Source: Halolamina litorea
Lineage (GTDB): Archaea > Halobacteriota > Halobacteria > Halobacteriales > Haloferacaceae
Length of the DNA: 64,000 bases
Assembly: GCF_026616205.1 (NCBI RefSeq)
Contig: NZ_JANHGR010000001.1
Location: forward strand, 1,178,001 to 1,242,000
Direction: 5' to 3'
Part shown: piece after piece, positions 44,310-52,939 of the stretch
How positions within the stretch are numbered: the first letter of the stretch is position 1
Layout: each line of letters starts with the position of its first letter
Translations under genes and position numbers: made by a program
Notes under the pieces: model-generated
Database searches by the model: none
What the model was told of the DNA's origin: nothing
The model's input: the letters and a program-made list of their open reading frames with translations, nothing else

Positions 44310-44570
44310 GTGACTGACGACGAAGCGACGCGCGTGGTGCTCTCCTACACGCCCGCCGAGTCGCGGGTCGGCGACGAACTCCGGACGGAACGGTTCCGGG
44401 GCTATCTCCGGCGCGCCCACGCCGGCGCAGTCGCCGTCGGCGACCAGTGGGCGGAGTTCGTGAGCCGCGGCTGTGGCTCGACGCGGGACGTGACACTCCG
44501 CGTGGAGTCGGTGGAGGGCGGCGACGAAGTGGGCGAGCGGACGGGGTTCGCCTTCGAGATGCGGAGTTAG
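44310..44570 (+). CDS. Hypothetical protein, 86 residues
   Basis: This small soluble protein with a GTG start has a compact mixed composition (LRTERFRGYLRRAHAGAVAV). No domain is recognised. It follows asparaginase by 38 bases and may be cotranscribed. Its stop codon overlaps the stop of the convergent MoxR gene. Acidic composition and codon use are like real genes here. Confidence 0.6.
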   Translation: MTDDEATRVVLSYTPAESRVGDELRTERFRGYLRRAHAGAVAVGDQWAEFVSRGCGSTRDVTLRVESVEGGDEVGERTGFAFEMRS

Positions 44571-45544
44571 GCCTCGGGTGGCGCGTCGACGGTCGGTACC
44601 TCGACGCTGTCGAGGACGTCCTGAACCACCGTGGCCTTCCCGATCCCGTCGATCTGTGCCTCTGGGGTGAGAACCAGTCGGTGAGCCAGCGCGGGGCCGG
44701 CGACGGCTTTCACGTCGTCGGGGGTGAGGAACTCCCGGGAGCGAAGCGTCGCGTGGGCGCGGGCGATCTCGAAGAGCCGTTGGGTCCCCCGCGGGGAGAC
44801 GCCGACCTCGACTCGCCGGTCCTCGCGAGTCGCCCGGGCCACGTCGGCGATGTAGTCGAGCAGGTCCGGGTTCGCGTGGACGGACTCGGGCACCTGCTGG
44901 AGCGCCTCGACCATGCCGTCGTCGAGCACGCGCTCGACGGTGGGGACCTGTTCGGTGCGGCCCGCACGCCGTCGGAGCAGTTCGATCTCCCCGTCGCGCT
45001 CGGGATACCCCATCGAGTCCTTCACTGCGAAGCGGTCGATCTGGGCCTCCGGCAGCGGGAACGTCCCCTCGCTCTCGACGGGGTTCTGGGTGGCGATGAC
45101 GATGAACGGCTCCGGGAGGTCGCGGGTCTCGCCCTCGACGGTCACCTGTCCCTCGGCCATCGCCTCCAGCAGCGCGGCCTGCGTTTTGGGGGGTGCGCGG
45201 TTGATCTCGTCGGCCAGCACGACGTTGGCGAACACGGGACCGGGCTGGAACTCGAAGTCGCCCTCGTTCTCGTGGAACACGTTCGTCCCGGTGATGTCGG
45301 CGGGCAACAGGTCGGGCGTGAACTGGATACGGGAGAAGGAGAGCCCGAGCGCCGTCGAGACGCTCTGGGCGGTCAGGGTCTTGCCGGTCCCGGGGACGTC
45401 CTCGAGCAGGACGTGGCCGCGGGCGAGCACGCCGACGAGGACGGTCTCGAGGAACTCACGGCGGACGATCACGGCGCCTTCGATAGCGTCGAGCACTGCC
45501 TCGAGGTGGTCGCCGGCGTCGTGGGCGGAGGGTGTGTCGCTCAT
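44567..45544 (-). CDS. MoxR-family AAA+ ATPase, copy 2
   Basis: This 325-residue paralogue of the ATPase at 26665 has Walker A LEDVPGTGKT, ADEINRAPPKTQAALLEAM and ATQNPVESEG. The ATG at 45544 is preceded at about 28 bases by a minus-strand GACTTTCAC box, and the longer open frame upstream is arginine-rich. No DUF58 gene is adjacent; the upstream membrane protein gene (44 bases away) runs in the same direction and could be a partner. Confidence 0.92.
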   Translation of the reverse strand: MSDTPSAHDAGDHLEAVLDAIEGAVIVRREFLETVLVGVLARGHVLLEDVPGTGKTLTAQSVSTALGLSFSRIQFTPDLLPADITGTNVFHENEGDFEFQPGPVFANVVLADEINRAPPKTQAALLEAMAEGQVTVEGETRDLPEPFIVIATQNPVESEGTFPLPEAQIDRFAVKDSMGYPERDGEIELLRRRAGRTEQVPTVERVLDDGMVEALQQVPESVHANPDLLDYIADVARATREDRRVEVGVSPRGTQRLFEIARAHATLRSREFLTPDDVKAVAGPALAHRLVLTPEAQIDGIGKATVVQDVLDSVEVPTVDAPPEA

Positions 45545-45588
45545 TCGTTCGTGGGTTCCCTCGCGGGGGTGAAAGTCCTTGCCTCGCG

Positions 45589-46113
45589 TTACCGCGCGTC
45601 GGCGTCGGCCGGCGGCGGCGACGGATCGTCGGCACCGGCGGCCCGTACGTCCCCGTCGTCGCCGACCAGGTCGAAACGCTCCAGCCCCGCACCGGCGACG
45701 GCGCCGAGGAGCGTGACCACGACGACACTCAGGGGCATCGAGAGCGCGACGACCAGGAACGGGGCGCTGACGACCGCGACGACGACGGCGGCGAGCGCTG
45801 TCAGGCCGAGGAGTGCGACGCCGACGGCGCCGGCGGCTCGGAGGCCGTCCCGGAGTTCGTCGTCGTCGACGGCCTGTCGGGCGATCCAGTAGCCCAGGGC
45901 GACCCCGGCCGCGGTCGGCGCGAGCGCTTCGACGGCCGAAGTGACGTAGAGGAGTGCCGACACCGTCTGCCCGACCGTGCCGAAAATCGGGAGGATGCCT
46001 GCCTCGGGGGCACCGGTCACCCACTGATCGACGAGGTAGCCCGGAACGATACGGAGGAGGAACGCGAGGACCAGCGCGGCGAGGGTCGTCGCAGCGACAC
46101 GCTTTCGGTCCAT
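45589..46113 (-). CDS. Membrane protein upstream of MoxR copy 2
   Basis: This 174-residue protein has about four transmembrane helices (7-25, 48-75, 92-115, 120-142) and an acidic, proline-rich cytoplasmic tail. No family is recognised. A minus-strand CCGTTAAGG box lies about 27 bases before the start. Probably an operon with the downstream MoxR gene. Confidence 0.7.
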   Translation of the reverse strand: MDRKRVAATTLAALVLAFLLRIVPGYLVDQWVTGAPEAGILPIFGTVGQTVSALLYVTSAVEALAPTAAGVALGYWIARQAVDDDELRDGLRAAGAVGVALLGLTALAAVVVAVVSAPFLVVALSMPLSVVVVTLLGAVAGAGLERFDLVGDDGDVRAAGADDPSPPPADADAR

Positions 46114-46173
46114 CGCGTTCGTGTCGGTGCGCTGTCTCCTTAACGGTACGGGAGAAAACGGCCCCCTGCGGGC

Positions 46174-46638
46174 TTACGCTCCGGGTTCGGCGCCGCACTC
46201 GGGGCAGACGGTGCCCATCTCGCCGCCCTCGAAGGTGATCGCGAGCGACTCCTGGCCACATTCGGGACACGGGCCGGGAACGCGCACGTCGGTGCTGTCG
46301 GCCGGCGCGCCGAGCGCCAGCGCCTCGACGTCCTCGTCGCCCTCGTTGGAACCGGTCTGGTACTCGCCGGGGGCGAACCGGACGACTTCGCCGGCCCCGA
46401 CCTCGACGGTCTCGGGTTCGCCGGTCGGCTCCTGGGTGACCTCGAAGGTGGCGGTTCCCGAGATGACGTAGAACGCCTCCTCCTGGTCGAGGTGGGTGTG
46501 CCGGCCGCCGGAGAACCCCTCGCCGGGTTCGAGGTGGTAGTGGTTGATGGCGAAGTCGCTCGTCCCGAGCGGCTCCGAGAGCCCGCGACGGTTCAGTTCG
46601 CCCTGCGTGTCGACGTCGTCGACGGTTACGTGTTCCAT
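46174..46638 (-). CDS. Cupin domain protein with C-terminal zinc ribbon
   Basis: This 154-residue protein has a cupin barrel motif (GGRHTHLDQEEAFYVISG) and second motif region (GEVVRFAPGEYQTGSN), followed by two CPECG knuckles (CPECGQ and CPECGAE) that should form a zinc ribbon. I chose MEHVTVDD at 46638. Such cupins bind metals or small ligands; no substrate can be named. The 161 bases upstream contain its promoter and an AT-richer stretch but no gene. Confidence 0.82.
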   Translation of the reverse strand: MEHVTVDDVDTQGELNRRGLSEPLGTSDFAINHYHLEPGEGFSGGRHTHLDQEEAFYVISGTATFEVTQEPTGEPETVEVGAGEVVRFAPGEYQTGSNEGDEDVEALALGAPADSTDVRVPGPCPECGQESLAITFEGGEMGTVCPECGAEPGA

Positions 46639-46799
46639 CGTTCCGTCAGTGTGTCGCTCCAGCGAAGAAAGTTGGGCTCCCGGTAGGCCCCACCGTCGGG
46701 GACCGGCAAACGGTCCGGACCGCACGGACACGCTACAAATTGTGAACTTTCTCAGCGGTTCGAAGTTCTCGGAAACTCCAGAACGCGGCCGCGGTCCAC

Positions 46800-47429
46800 T
46801 CACGTCCCCTCAGTGAAGCGCTGTGTGAGGATGGTCTCGGCCACGTCCGTCAGGTGGACCTGCCCGAACACGGCGACGAGCAGCGCGCCGAGGGCGTTGA
46901 ACATCGTGTCCCGAACCGTGTCGTCGAGGCCGTGCTGGGCTAGCGGCATCGTCACCCCCGTCGACGCCGACAGCGCGTCGAGGCCGAACTCGAACAGCTC
47001 CCAGACGACGCCGAAGGAGAGCACCACCACGAACAGGTAGACGAAGAGGAACTCCCGGGGGATGTTGATCTCGTCGCTGTGGAGGTCGATGGTCCGGGCG
47101 GTCGTGTAGCCGACGGCGGCGATCAGGGAGGCGGACATCGCGTGGGTGAGGTGATCCCACCAGCCGACCGTGCTGTAGAGGCCGGCCGAGCCGGCGCTGT
47201 GGAGGAACACCGCACTCGTGACCCAGAGCCCGAGCCACGGGTCGAGGGACACCTCGTAGTTGCGCTCGAACGTCGCCGGCAGCAACGTCACCAGCAGGCC
47301 GGCGCCGCCGTTCGTGACCGCTTTGGGTTCCCCCGCGAGCAGGCCGTAGGCGACGACCGAGAGCAGCAGGACCTGGAGGGTCCGCGTGATACGCCGTTGG
47401 TTCCGTGCCGACGGCCGCGGAAGCCTCAT
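46800..47429 (-). CDS. Multi-pass membrane protein (YjdF/DUF2238-like)
   Basis: This 209-residue protein has about six transmembrane helices. The segment WWDHLTHAMSASLIAAVGY with nearby acidic residues and VWELFEFGLDAL resembles the DUF2238/YjdF type, though this is by eye. Its start overlaps the stop of the upstream gene as ATGA. Function unknown; the conserved charged residues inside helices suggest transport or a structural role. Confidence 0.65.
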   Translation of the reverse strand: MRLPRPSARNQRRITRTLQVLLLSVVAYGLLAGEPKAVTNGGAGLLVTLLPATFERNYEVSLDPWLGLWVTSAVFLHSAGSAGLYSTVGWWDHLTHAMSASLIAAVGYTTARTIDLHSDEINIPREFLFVYLFVVVLSFGVVWELFEFGLDALSASTGVTMPLAQHGLDDTVRDTMFNALGALLVAVFGQVHLTDVAETILTQRFTEGT

Positions 47430-48046
47430 CGGCGAACCACCCGGCGGATCGCCCGCCACAGGATCCGGTCGCGGCGCCGGAAGTAGCCCTCGAACAGGAC
47501 TCCGGCGACGAGCCCCGCGACGGTCACCGTGAGCCACTCCGCCATCAGCGCCTCGTTAGTCGTGAGGTAGTTCGTCCCGAACAGGCGGTCGGCGTTCCAC
47601 CGGAACACCGTCCACGCGCCCACCGACGCCAGCGTCGTCAACACGACCAGCACCACCGCGAACCACTGGGTGACCTGCAGCGCGGTGAACGTGTGCAGTT
47701 CGACGATGACGATCAGCGCGAGCGCCGCCAGCGCCAGCGCGGTCACGAACGTCCCGACGCCGCGGCCGCCGACGGCCCGAGCGAGGATCGGCAACAGCGC
47801 GAGCACCAGCAGCTCCCAGGGGAGCATCACCCGCCACTCGCGGTACGCGGCCGGCGGCAGCAGGACGATGCCCCCGGCGACGGCCACGAGCAGCACCCAC
47901 TGGTAGTCACGGTCGAGCGCGCTCTCGCCGAGGGTCAGCGCGAGCACGCCCACCAGCGCCCACGACAGCAGGGCGTTGGTCCGTCCGTCCCGGAACAGGC
48001 GTTCGAGGGCATCCCCGATTTCGGTCCCGCGGCCCGGGTCACTCAT
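47426..48046 (-). CDS. Membrane protein, 206 residues
   Basis: This protein has about six transmembrane helices, a short acidic N-terminus (MSDPGRGTEIGDALERLF) and a basic C-terminus (RRRDRILWRAIRRVVRR), which places both ends in the cytoplasm. No family is recognised. It is coupled by an ATGA overlap to the next membrane protein gene. A minus-strand CGGATTAATG box lies about 29 bases upstream. Confidence 0.68.
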   Translation of the reverse strand: MSDPGRGTEIGDALERLFRDGRTNALLSWALVGVLALTLGESALDRDYQWVLLVAVAGGIVLLPPAAYREWRVMLPWELLVLALLPILARAVGGRGVGTFVTALALAALALIVIVELHTFTALQVTQWFAVVLVVLTTLASVGAWTVFRWNADRLFGTNYLTTNEALMAEWLTVTVAGLVAGVLFEGYFRRRDRILWRAIRRVVRR

Positions 48047-48070
48047 CACCGGCGTATACGTGGGCCAGCG

Positions 48071-48095
48071 CATTAATCCGGCGACGCGCTTATCC
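48071..48095. promoter_or_regulatory. Divergent promoter boxes
   Basis: A minus-strand CGGATTAATG (48071-48080) serves the membrane protein gene at 48046. A plus-strand CGCTTATCC (48087-48095) serves the gene starting at 48120. Both are 25-30 bases from their starts. Confidence 0.5.
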
Positions 48096-48119
48096 CGTTG
48101 TCCCACGTCGTCAGAAACA

Positions 48120-48722
48120 ATGATGCTGCCAACACACGCGATCGCCGGCTTGGCGGTCGCCGCGCCGCTGCTCGTGCTGGCGCCCGAACAGGCGCCGGCG
48201 GCGCTCACCGGCGCGCTGATCGGCGGCGTACTCCCGGACCTCGACCTGTACGCGGGGCACCGGCGATCCCTGCACTACCCGACGGGCTACGCGCTGGCAG
48301 CGGTGCCGGCGGTCGGCGGGGCGTGGCTGCTCGGGACGCCCATCGCCGTCGGGCTGGCGTTCCTGCTCGTCGCGGCGGCGCTGCACTGTCGGATGGACCG
48401 CTACGGTGGCGGCCTCGAACTCCGACCGTGGATGGGGACCTCGGAGCGGGCGGTGTACGACCACGTACGCGGCCGCTGGCGCCGCCCGAAACGGTGGGTC
48501 CGCTACGACGGCGCCCCCGAGGACGTGCTGTTGCTGGGGACGCTCGCGGTGCCGCTGGCGGCGGTGCTCCCCAAGCCGTTCCACTGGGTCGCGGCCGCGG
48601 CGCTCCTGATCGGCGGGACCTACAGCCTGCTCCGACGCCGGCTGGCGTCGTTGGCGCCGACGGTGTTCGAGAACGTCCCCGAACCGGCAGCGGCGTACGT
48701 CCCTGACCGGTATCAACAGTAG
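48120..48722 (+). CDS. Membrane-bound metal-dependent hydrolase-like protein (YdjM/DUF457 type)
   Basis: This 200-residue protein has an N-terminal HAIAGLAVA helix, PDLDLYAGHRRSLHYP and a later AALHCRMDRYGGG, the His/Asp pattern of the YdjM/DUF457 family, often called metal-dependent hydrolases without biochemical proof. It has about four to five transmembrane helices. Two adjacent ATGs (48120 and 48123) are possible starts. Confidence 0.8.
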   Translation: MMLPTHAIAGLAVAAPLLVLAPEQAPAALTGALIGGVLPDLDLYAGHRRSLHYPTGYALAAVPAVGGAWLLGTPIAVGLAFLLVAAALHCRMDRYGGGLELRPWMGTSERAVYDHVRGRWRRPKRWVRYDGAPEDVLLLGTLAVPLAAVLPKPFHWVAAAALLIGGTYSLLRRRLASLAPTVFENVPEPAAAYVPDRYQQ

Positions 48723-48753
48723 TTCTCGGAACTGGGCGTCGCCGACGCCTCGC

Positions 48754-50070
48754 TCAGGCCCGCGGCCCGAGGTAGCCCCACGCCTGTAGCTTGTCGCCCT
48801 CGCCCTCCATCCAGCGCTCGCCGATGTCGTCGCGGTAGTACCGGTTCGGGATGGCGATGTCGCCGATACGCCCGTAACACTGCTCGCGAGCAGCGGCCAT
48901 CGTTTCGCCCTTCCCGGTGACGACGAGCGGCATGCCGCTCTCGCCGGCGACCCGCCACTGGCCGTCGACACGTTTGGTGTCCTCCAGGTGGATCCCCGAC
49001 CGGTCGGGTGTCTCGAACACGACCGCGGCGTTGCGGGAGTTCTCGTCGTAGGTCTCCTCGTCGTCGAACGGGAACGGCGGCAGGACGACCCGGACGGCGA
49101 CTTGGAAGCCCCGGTGGACCTCGGGTTCGGGGTCGTTTCCGTGGGCGAGGTCGTGGAAGAACGCGGCCGTCGAGGACTCGATGGACTCCTCTTGGAGCGC
49201 GATCGTCGGGTACCCGAACCGGGGGGTGAACTCCAAGGGGTAGATCCCGGTGTCGTTGACGATGCAGTTGAGGTCGATGCTGCCGACGTACCCCTCCTCG
49301 GCGAGCCACCCCTCCAGTTTGCCAAGCGTCTCCTCGAACAGTTCGTTCCGGCCGGCCCAGAACATCGAGGTCCCCATCTCGCCGGTCGAGGGGCCGATGT
49401 TGCCCGGGAAGAGCTTCTTGTGCTCGAAGTTGAAGTTCACCCGGTCGACGAACCCGTCGCCGTCGAAGAAGCCACAGACGGCGACCTCGACGCCCTCGAC
49501 CTTCCGCTGGAGTTGGAACCCCTTCATCCGGTGACCCCACGCCTTCTCGTAGGCTTTGAGCACGTCGGCCACGTCGCTGCCGTCGTCCTCGTCGCCGACG
49601 TAGAGCAGGCGCTTGACGTTCTGGACCTCCCCCAACGGCTTGATGACGTAGGGGGCGGGGTTCTCCTCGACGAACCGGATCCCCTCCTCGAAGCTCCGGA
49701 ACTCCCGGTGGTCGATGGTGCTCACGCCGTTCTCCTCCAGCACTTCCATCGCGTAGCCGCGGTCCTCCTCCAGCCGGTCGGTGTTCCGCGTGCCGCCGAC
49801 GACGGCGTGGCCCTCGGCGCGGAGTTCCTCTGCCCGCGCGCCGGTGCCGATGTCGTCACCCATCCAGATGTCGTCGAAGACGATCACGTCCGCCCAGTCG
49901 ACCTCGGCCTCCCAGTCGTCGGTCTTCGGGACGAAGCCGTCGCCGATCTCCCGGTCGCTCTCGGCCTCGATGTAGTACTTCACGTCGTGGCCCTCCTCGT
50001 GGACCTGCCACGCGAGGTCCGTGATCAGCGCGGCGTCGGCGGAGACGAAGAGGAACCGTTTGGTGTCCAT
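48754..50070 (-). CDS. PurD-like ATP-grasp ligase
   Basis: This 438-residue protein has an ATP-grasp core of the phosphoribosylamine-glycine ligase type: APYVIKPLGE for nucleotide binding, and GSIDLNCIVNDTGIYPLEFTPRFGYP for the metal-binding strand and loop. The N-terminus (KRFLFVSADAALITDLAWQV) is not the GGGGREHA loop of true PurD, so a different carboxylate-amine ligation is possible. The ATG at 50070 was chosen by the start of the conserved strand. It is divergent from the luciferase-like gene. Confidence 0.78.
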   Translation of the reverse strand: MDTKRFLFVSADAALITDLAWQVHEEGHDVKYYIEAESDREIGDGFVPKTDDWEAEVDWADVIVFDDIWMGDDIGTGARAEELRAEGHAVVGGTRNTDRLEEDRGYAMEVLEENGVSTIDHREFRSFEEGIRFVEENPAPYVIKPLGEVQNVKRLLYVGDEDDGSDVADVLKAYEKAWGHRMKGFQLQRKVEGVEVAVCGFFDGDGFVDRVNFNFEHKKLFPGNIGPSTGEMGTSMFWAGRNELFEETLGKLEGWLAEEGYVGSIDLNCIVNDTGIYPLEFTPRFGYPTIALQEESIESSTAAFFHDLAHGNDPEPEVHRGFQVAVRVVLPPFPFDDEETYDENSRNAAVVFETPDRSGIHLEDTKRVDGQWRVAGESGMPLVVTGKGETMAAAREQCYGRIGDIAIPNRYYRDDIGERWMEGEGDKLQAWGYLGPRA

Positions 50071-50118
50071 GCCGGTCGCTCGGTTGGCCCCGTCTTGGCT
50101 CTTTGGCCGGGAGGGATG

Positions 50119-50128
50119 GGATAAAGTG
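50119..50128 (+). promoter_or_regulatory. TATA-like box of luciferase-like oxidoreductase 2
   Basis: GGATAAAGTG is centred about 27 bases before the ATG at 50150 and supports that start. Confidence 0.5.
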
Positions 50129-50149
50129 CGTGTGGTGGCACCAGTCCTC

Positions 50150-51097
50150 ATGGAGTTCGCCGTCAACGTCCCGATCTGTGCGGGGAGTTCGGAGTACAGC
50201 ACGCTCGCGTTCTGCGACGAGATATCGTGGGCCGACCAGCGCGACTACGCCGTCGATATCGAGGCCCTCGGCTTCGACGGGCTGGCGATCCCGGACCACA
50301 TCATGGCCGGCGCCGGGCCGACGACGGAGGGGCTGTCGACGCTCGCCGGGCTCGCGGGCGCGACGGAAGACGTCTACCTCTACCCGAAGACGTTCAACGA
50401 CCAACTGCGCCACGGCCCGCTGCTGGCGAAGGCGCTGGCGCAGTTGGACCACATCTCCGAGGGCCGGCTGAAGGTCGGCATGGGCGCCGGCTGGAAGCAG
50501 GACGAGGCCGAGGCGTTCGGCTACGAGTGGCCGAGCGCCCCCGAGCGCCTCCGCCGGATGGAGGAGACCGTCGAGGTCTGTAAGGAACTCTGGACCGGCG
50601 ACGACGTTGACTACGACGGCGACTACTACGAACTCGACGGCGCCGACGGCCGGCCACACCCGATACAGGACCCCTACCCACCGATCATGATCGGCGGCGG
50701 CGGCGAGCAGTTCACGCTCCGCATCACCGCCAAACACGCCGACACGTGGAACTACTGGGGCGATCTGGAGATGCTCGAGGGCAAACTCGACGTGCTCCGC
50801 GAGCACTGCGAGACCTACGGCACCGACTACGACGCCATCGAGAAGTCGTGGTTCGCACGCTGCATCATCCGCGAGACGGAGGCGGAAGTCGAGGAGCTAC
50901 TGGACGCCGTCCCCCGGTTCCGCCCGGAGAACCTCGACGACGACGAGTTCCACCTCGTCGGCACGCCCGAGCAGGTCGCCGCCGATATCGAACGCTACCG
51001 GGAGGCCGGCTTCGAGGAGTTCGTCGTCGAGTTCGTCGACTTCCCCGACACGACCGGGCCGGAGCTGTTCGCGGACGAAGTGATGGGACAGTTCTGA
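50150..51097 (+). CDS. LLM-class (luciferase-like) oxidoreductase, copy 2
   Basis: This 315-residue TIM-barrel protein is collinear with 12627-13586 from the first residues (MEFAVNVP..AG.SEYSTLAFCD) to the end (EFVVEFVDFPDTTGPELFA.EV). It shows the same GRLKVGMGAGWK and PPIMIGGGGEQFTLRI segments. Probably F420- or FMN-dependent, cytoplasmic. It lies at the edge of the second catabolic region, convergent with an EF-1alpha gene. Confidence 0.88.
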   Translation: MEFAVNVPICAGSSEYSTLAFCDEISWADQRDYAVDIEALGFDGLAIPDHIMAGAGPTTEGLSTLAGLAGATEDVYLYPKTFNDQLRHGPLLAKALAQLDHISEGRLKVGMGAGWKQDEAEAFGYEWPSAPERLRRMEETVEVCKELWTGDDVDYDGDYYELDGADGRPHPIQDPYPPIMIGGGGEQFTLRITAKHADTWNYWGDLEMLEGKLDVLREHCETYGTDYDAIEKSWFARCIIRETEAEVEELLDAVPRFRPENLDDDEFHLVGTPEQVAADIERYREAGFEEFVVEFVDFPDTTGPELFADEVMGQF

Positions 51098-51101
51098 AAA
51101 A
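51097..51101 (-). terminator. Short T-tract after the EF-1alpha gene
   Basis: A C-rich stretch followed by TTTTT on the minus strand, about 22 bases after the EF-1alpha stop. Confidence 0.4.
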
Positions 51102-51123
51102 CGGGGGCCGTGGGCCGATCAGC

Positions 51124-52392
51124 TTACGCCCGCTCCTCGATGTCGAGGACCTTCCCGGCCGCGATGGTCTGGCCCATGTCGCGGACGGCGAAGCTCCCCA
51201 GTTCGGGGATGTCGCTCGAACGCTCGATCGAGAGCGGCTTCTGCGGTCTGAACGTCACCACGGCGGCGTCGCCGGACTTGATGAAGTCGGGGTTCTCCTC
51301 GGCGACTTCGCCGGTCGAGGGGTCGATCTTCTGGTCGATGGACTCGATGGTTCCGGCGACCTGTGCAGTGTGGGCGTGGAGGACGGGCGTGTAGCCCGCC
51401 GTGATCACCGATGGGTGCTGCATGACGACCAACTGGGCTTGGAACGTCTCGGCGACCGTCGGCGGGTCGCTCGCCGGCCCGGCAACGTCGCCGCGACGGA
51501 TGTCGTCTTTGCCGACGCCGCGGACGTTGAAGCCGACGTTATCGCCGGGCTGGGCGTTGGGCACCTCCTCGTGGTGCATCTCGATGGTTTTGACCTCGCC
51601 GCTCACGTCGCTGGGCTGGAACGAGACCATGTCGCCCACGTCGAGGGTCCCGGTCTCGATCCGGCCGACCGGGACGGTCCCGATGCCGGAGATGGTGTAG
51701 ACGTCCTGAATCGGCAGTCGAAGCGGCGCGTCCGTCGGCGGCTGTGGCTCGGGGAGGTTGTTGAGCGCCTCCAGCAGGCTCGGGCCGTCGTACCACGACG
51801 TGTTCCCGGAGTGTTCCGAGATGTTGTCGCCCTCGAACGCCGACAGCGGGATGAACGACGCGTCCTCGGTGGAGAAGCGGACCTGCCCGAGCAGCTCCTT
51901 CACCTCGTCGACGACGCCGCGGTAGGTGTCCTCGCTGTAGTCGACGAGGTCCATCTTGTTCACCGCGACGATCAGTTCGTCGATGCCCAGCGTGCGGGCG
52001 AGGAACACGTGCTCGCGGGTCTGGGGCGCGACGCCGTCGTCGGCGGCGACGACGAGGACGGCGTGGTCGGCCTGCGAGGCGCCCGTGATCATGTTCTTGA
52101 CGAAGTCACGGTGCCCCGGCGTGTCGACGATGGTGAAGTCGTACGTGTCCGTGTCGAACTCCTGGTGGGCGATGTCGATGGTCACCCCGCGCTCGCGCTC
52201 CTCGGCGAGGTTGTCCATCACGTAGGCGAACTCGAAGCCGCCCTTCCCCTTCTCCTCGGCCTCCTCACGGTGCTGCTCGATGACGTGCTCGGGCACGCTG
52301 CCGGTCTCGTACAGCAGTCGGCCGACGAGCGTGCTCTTGCCGTGGTCGACGTGACCGATGATGGCTAGGTTCTGGTGCGGTTTCTCACTCAT
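51124..52392 (-). CDS. tuf: Translation elongation factor EF-1alpha, isolated gene
   Basis: This 422-residue GTPase delivers aminoacyl-tRNA to the ribosome. G1 GHVDHGKS (13-20), G3 DTPGH (90-94), G4 NKMD (145-148) and the beta-barrel domains 2 and 3 are all present. The gene stands alone: no S10 (rpsJ) gene follows, although the main haloarchaeal EF-1alpha gene is normally next to it. DTPGH also differs from the DCPGH that I recall for the main haloarchaeal protein. It may therefore be a second copy. A minus-strand AGCTTTTGCC box lies about 28 bases upstream. Confidence 0.93.
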   Translation of the reverse strand: MSEKPHQNLAIIGHVDHGKSTLVGRLLYETGSVPEHVIEQHREEAEEKGKGGFEFAYVMDNLAEERERGVTIDIAHQEFDTDTYDFTIVDTPGHRDFVKNMITGASQADHAVLVVAADDGVAPQTREHVFLARTLGIDELIVAVNKMDLVDYSEDTYRGVVDEVKELLGQVRFSTEDASFIPLSAFEGDNISEHSGNTSWYDGPSLLEALNNLPEPQPPTDAPLRLPIQDVYTISGIGTVPVGRIETGTLDVGDMVSFQPSDVSGEVKTIEMHHEEVPNAQPGDNVGFNVRGVGKDDIRRGDVAGPASDPPTVAETFQAQLVVMQHPSVITAGYTPVLHAHTAQVAGTIESIDQKIDPSTGEVAEENPDFIKSGDAAVVTFRPQKPLSIERSSDIPELGSFAVRDMGQTIAAGKVLDIEERA

Positions 52393-52416
52393 GACGGCAC
52401 TACTAGGTGATTCGGC

Positions 52417-52425
52417 GGCAAAAGC
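52417..52425 (-). promoter_or_regulatory. TATA-like box of EF-1alpha
   Basis: The minus strand reads GCTTTTGCC, centred about 28 bases before the ATG at 52392. Confidence 0.45.
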
Positions 52426-52448
52426 TGCCGACTCTCGGCGTGGTAGCC

Positions 52449-52465
52449 GCTTCCACGGTGGAAGC
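52449..52465. promoter_or_regulatory. Perfect 17-base palindrome between EF-1alpha and HxlR genes
   Basis: GCTTCCAC-G-GTGGAAGC has 8-bp perfect arms. It is located about 57 bases before the EF-1alpha start and 62 bases before the HxlR-family start, a natural place for an operator of the regulator. Binding is inference. Confidence 0.5.
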
Positions 52466-52527
52466 CGTGGCCTTCGACGGTCAAGGGCTGCGGAACCCAC
52501 AATACTCCCGAACCCGTAGTGACTGAC

Positions 52528-52890
52528 ATGAGTGACCCGAACGGCCCGCCGACGGCAGTCGAGTACGAGTCCGTCGCCGAGCCCGAACTGTTCTCGCTGC
52601 TCGGGAAGGCACACACCATGGCCATCCTCCACGAGGTCCTCATCGAGGCCGACGGCCCGGTCCGCTTCGGCGAGCTACAGGCGGCCCTCGACGTGTCCCC
52701 GAACACGCTCTCCCGGCGCCTCGGGGAACTCGACGACCTGGGCTTGCTCGACCGCACCCAGTACGACGAGATCCCGCCCCGCGTCGAGTACGAGCCGACG
52801 GCGCCGCTCGCCGACCTCGAACCGACGTTCCGGGAACTCGACCGGTGGATGCGGCAGTACGGCGACGGCGGGACCGACTGGACGGCCTGA
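52528..52890 (+). CDS. HxlR-family winged-helix transcriptional regulator
   Basis: This 120-residue protein has the HxlR-like winged helix ([18 protein letters not shown], then [25 protein letters not shown]). The order matches HxlR regulators, which bind as dimers to inverted repeats. The ATG at 52528 is preferred; a GTG at 52519 adds three residues. It is divergent from EF-1alpha, with a palindrome between them, and 49 bases before an SDR gene on the same strand. Confidence 0.85.
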   Translation: MSDPNGPPTAVEYESVAEPELFSLLGKAHTMAILHEVLIEADGPVRFGELQAALDVSPNTLSRRLGELDDLGLLDRTQYDEIPPRVEYEPTAPLADLEPTFRELDRWMRQYGDGGTDWTA

Positions 52891-52939
52891 GCCTCGCCCC
52901 CGGGCGAACACGTAAGTCCCCTGCAGCCAACCCCCGGGT

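Noticed and set aside
43135-44496. Upstream extension of the AddB-like frame
   Set aside because: It runs antisense through the asparaginase gene, is arginine-rich and would place a non-conserved 450-residue tail before a good start.
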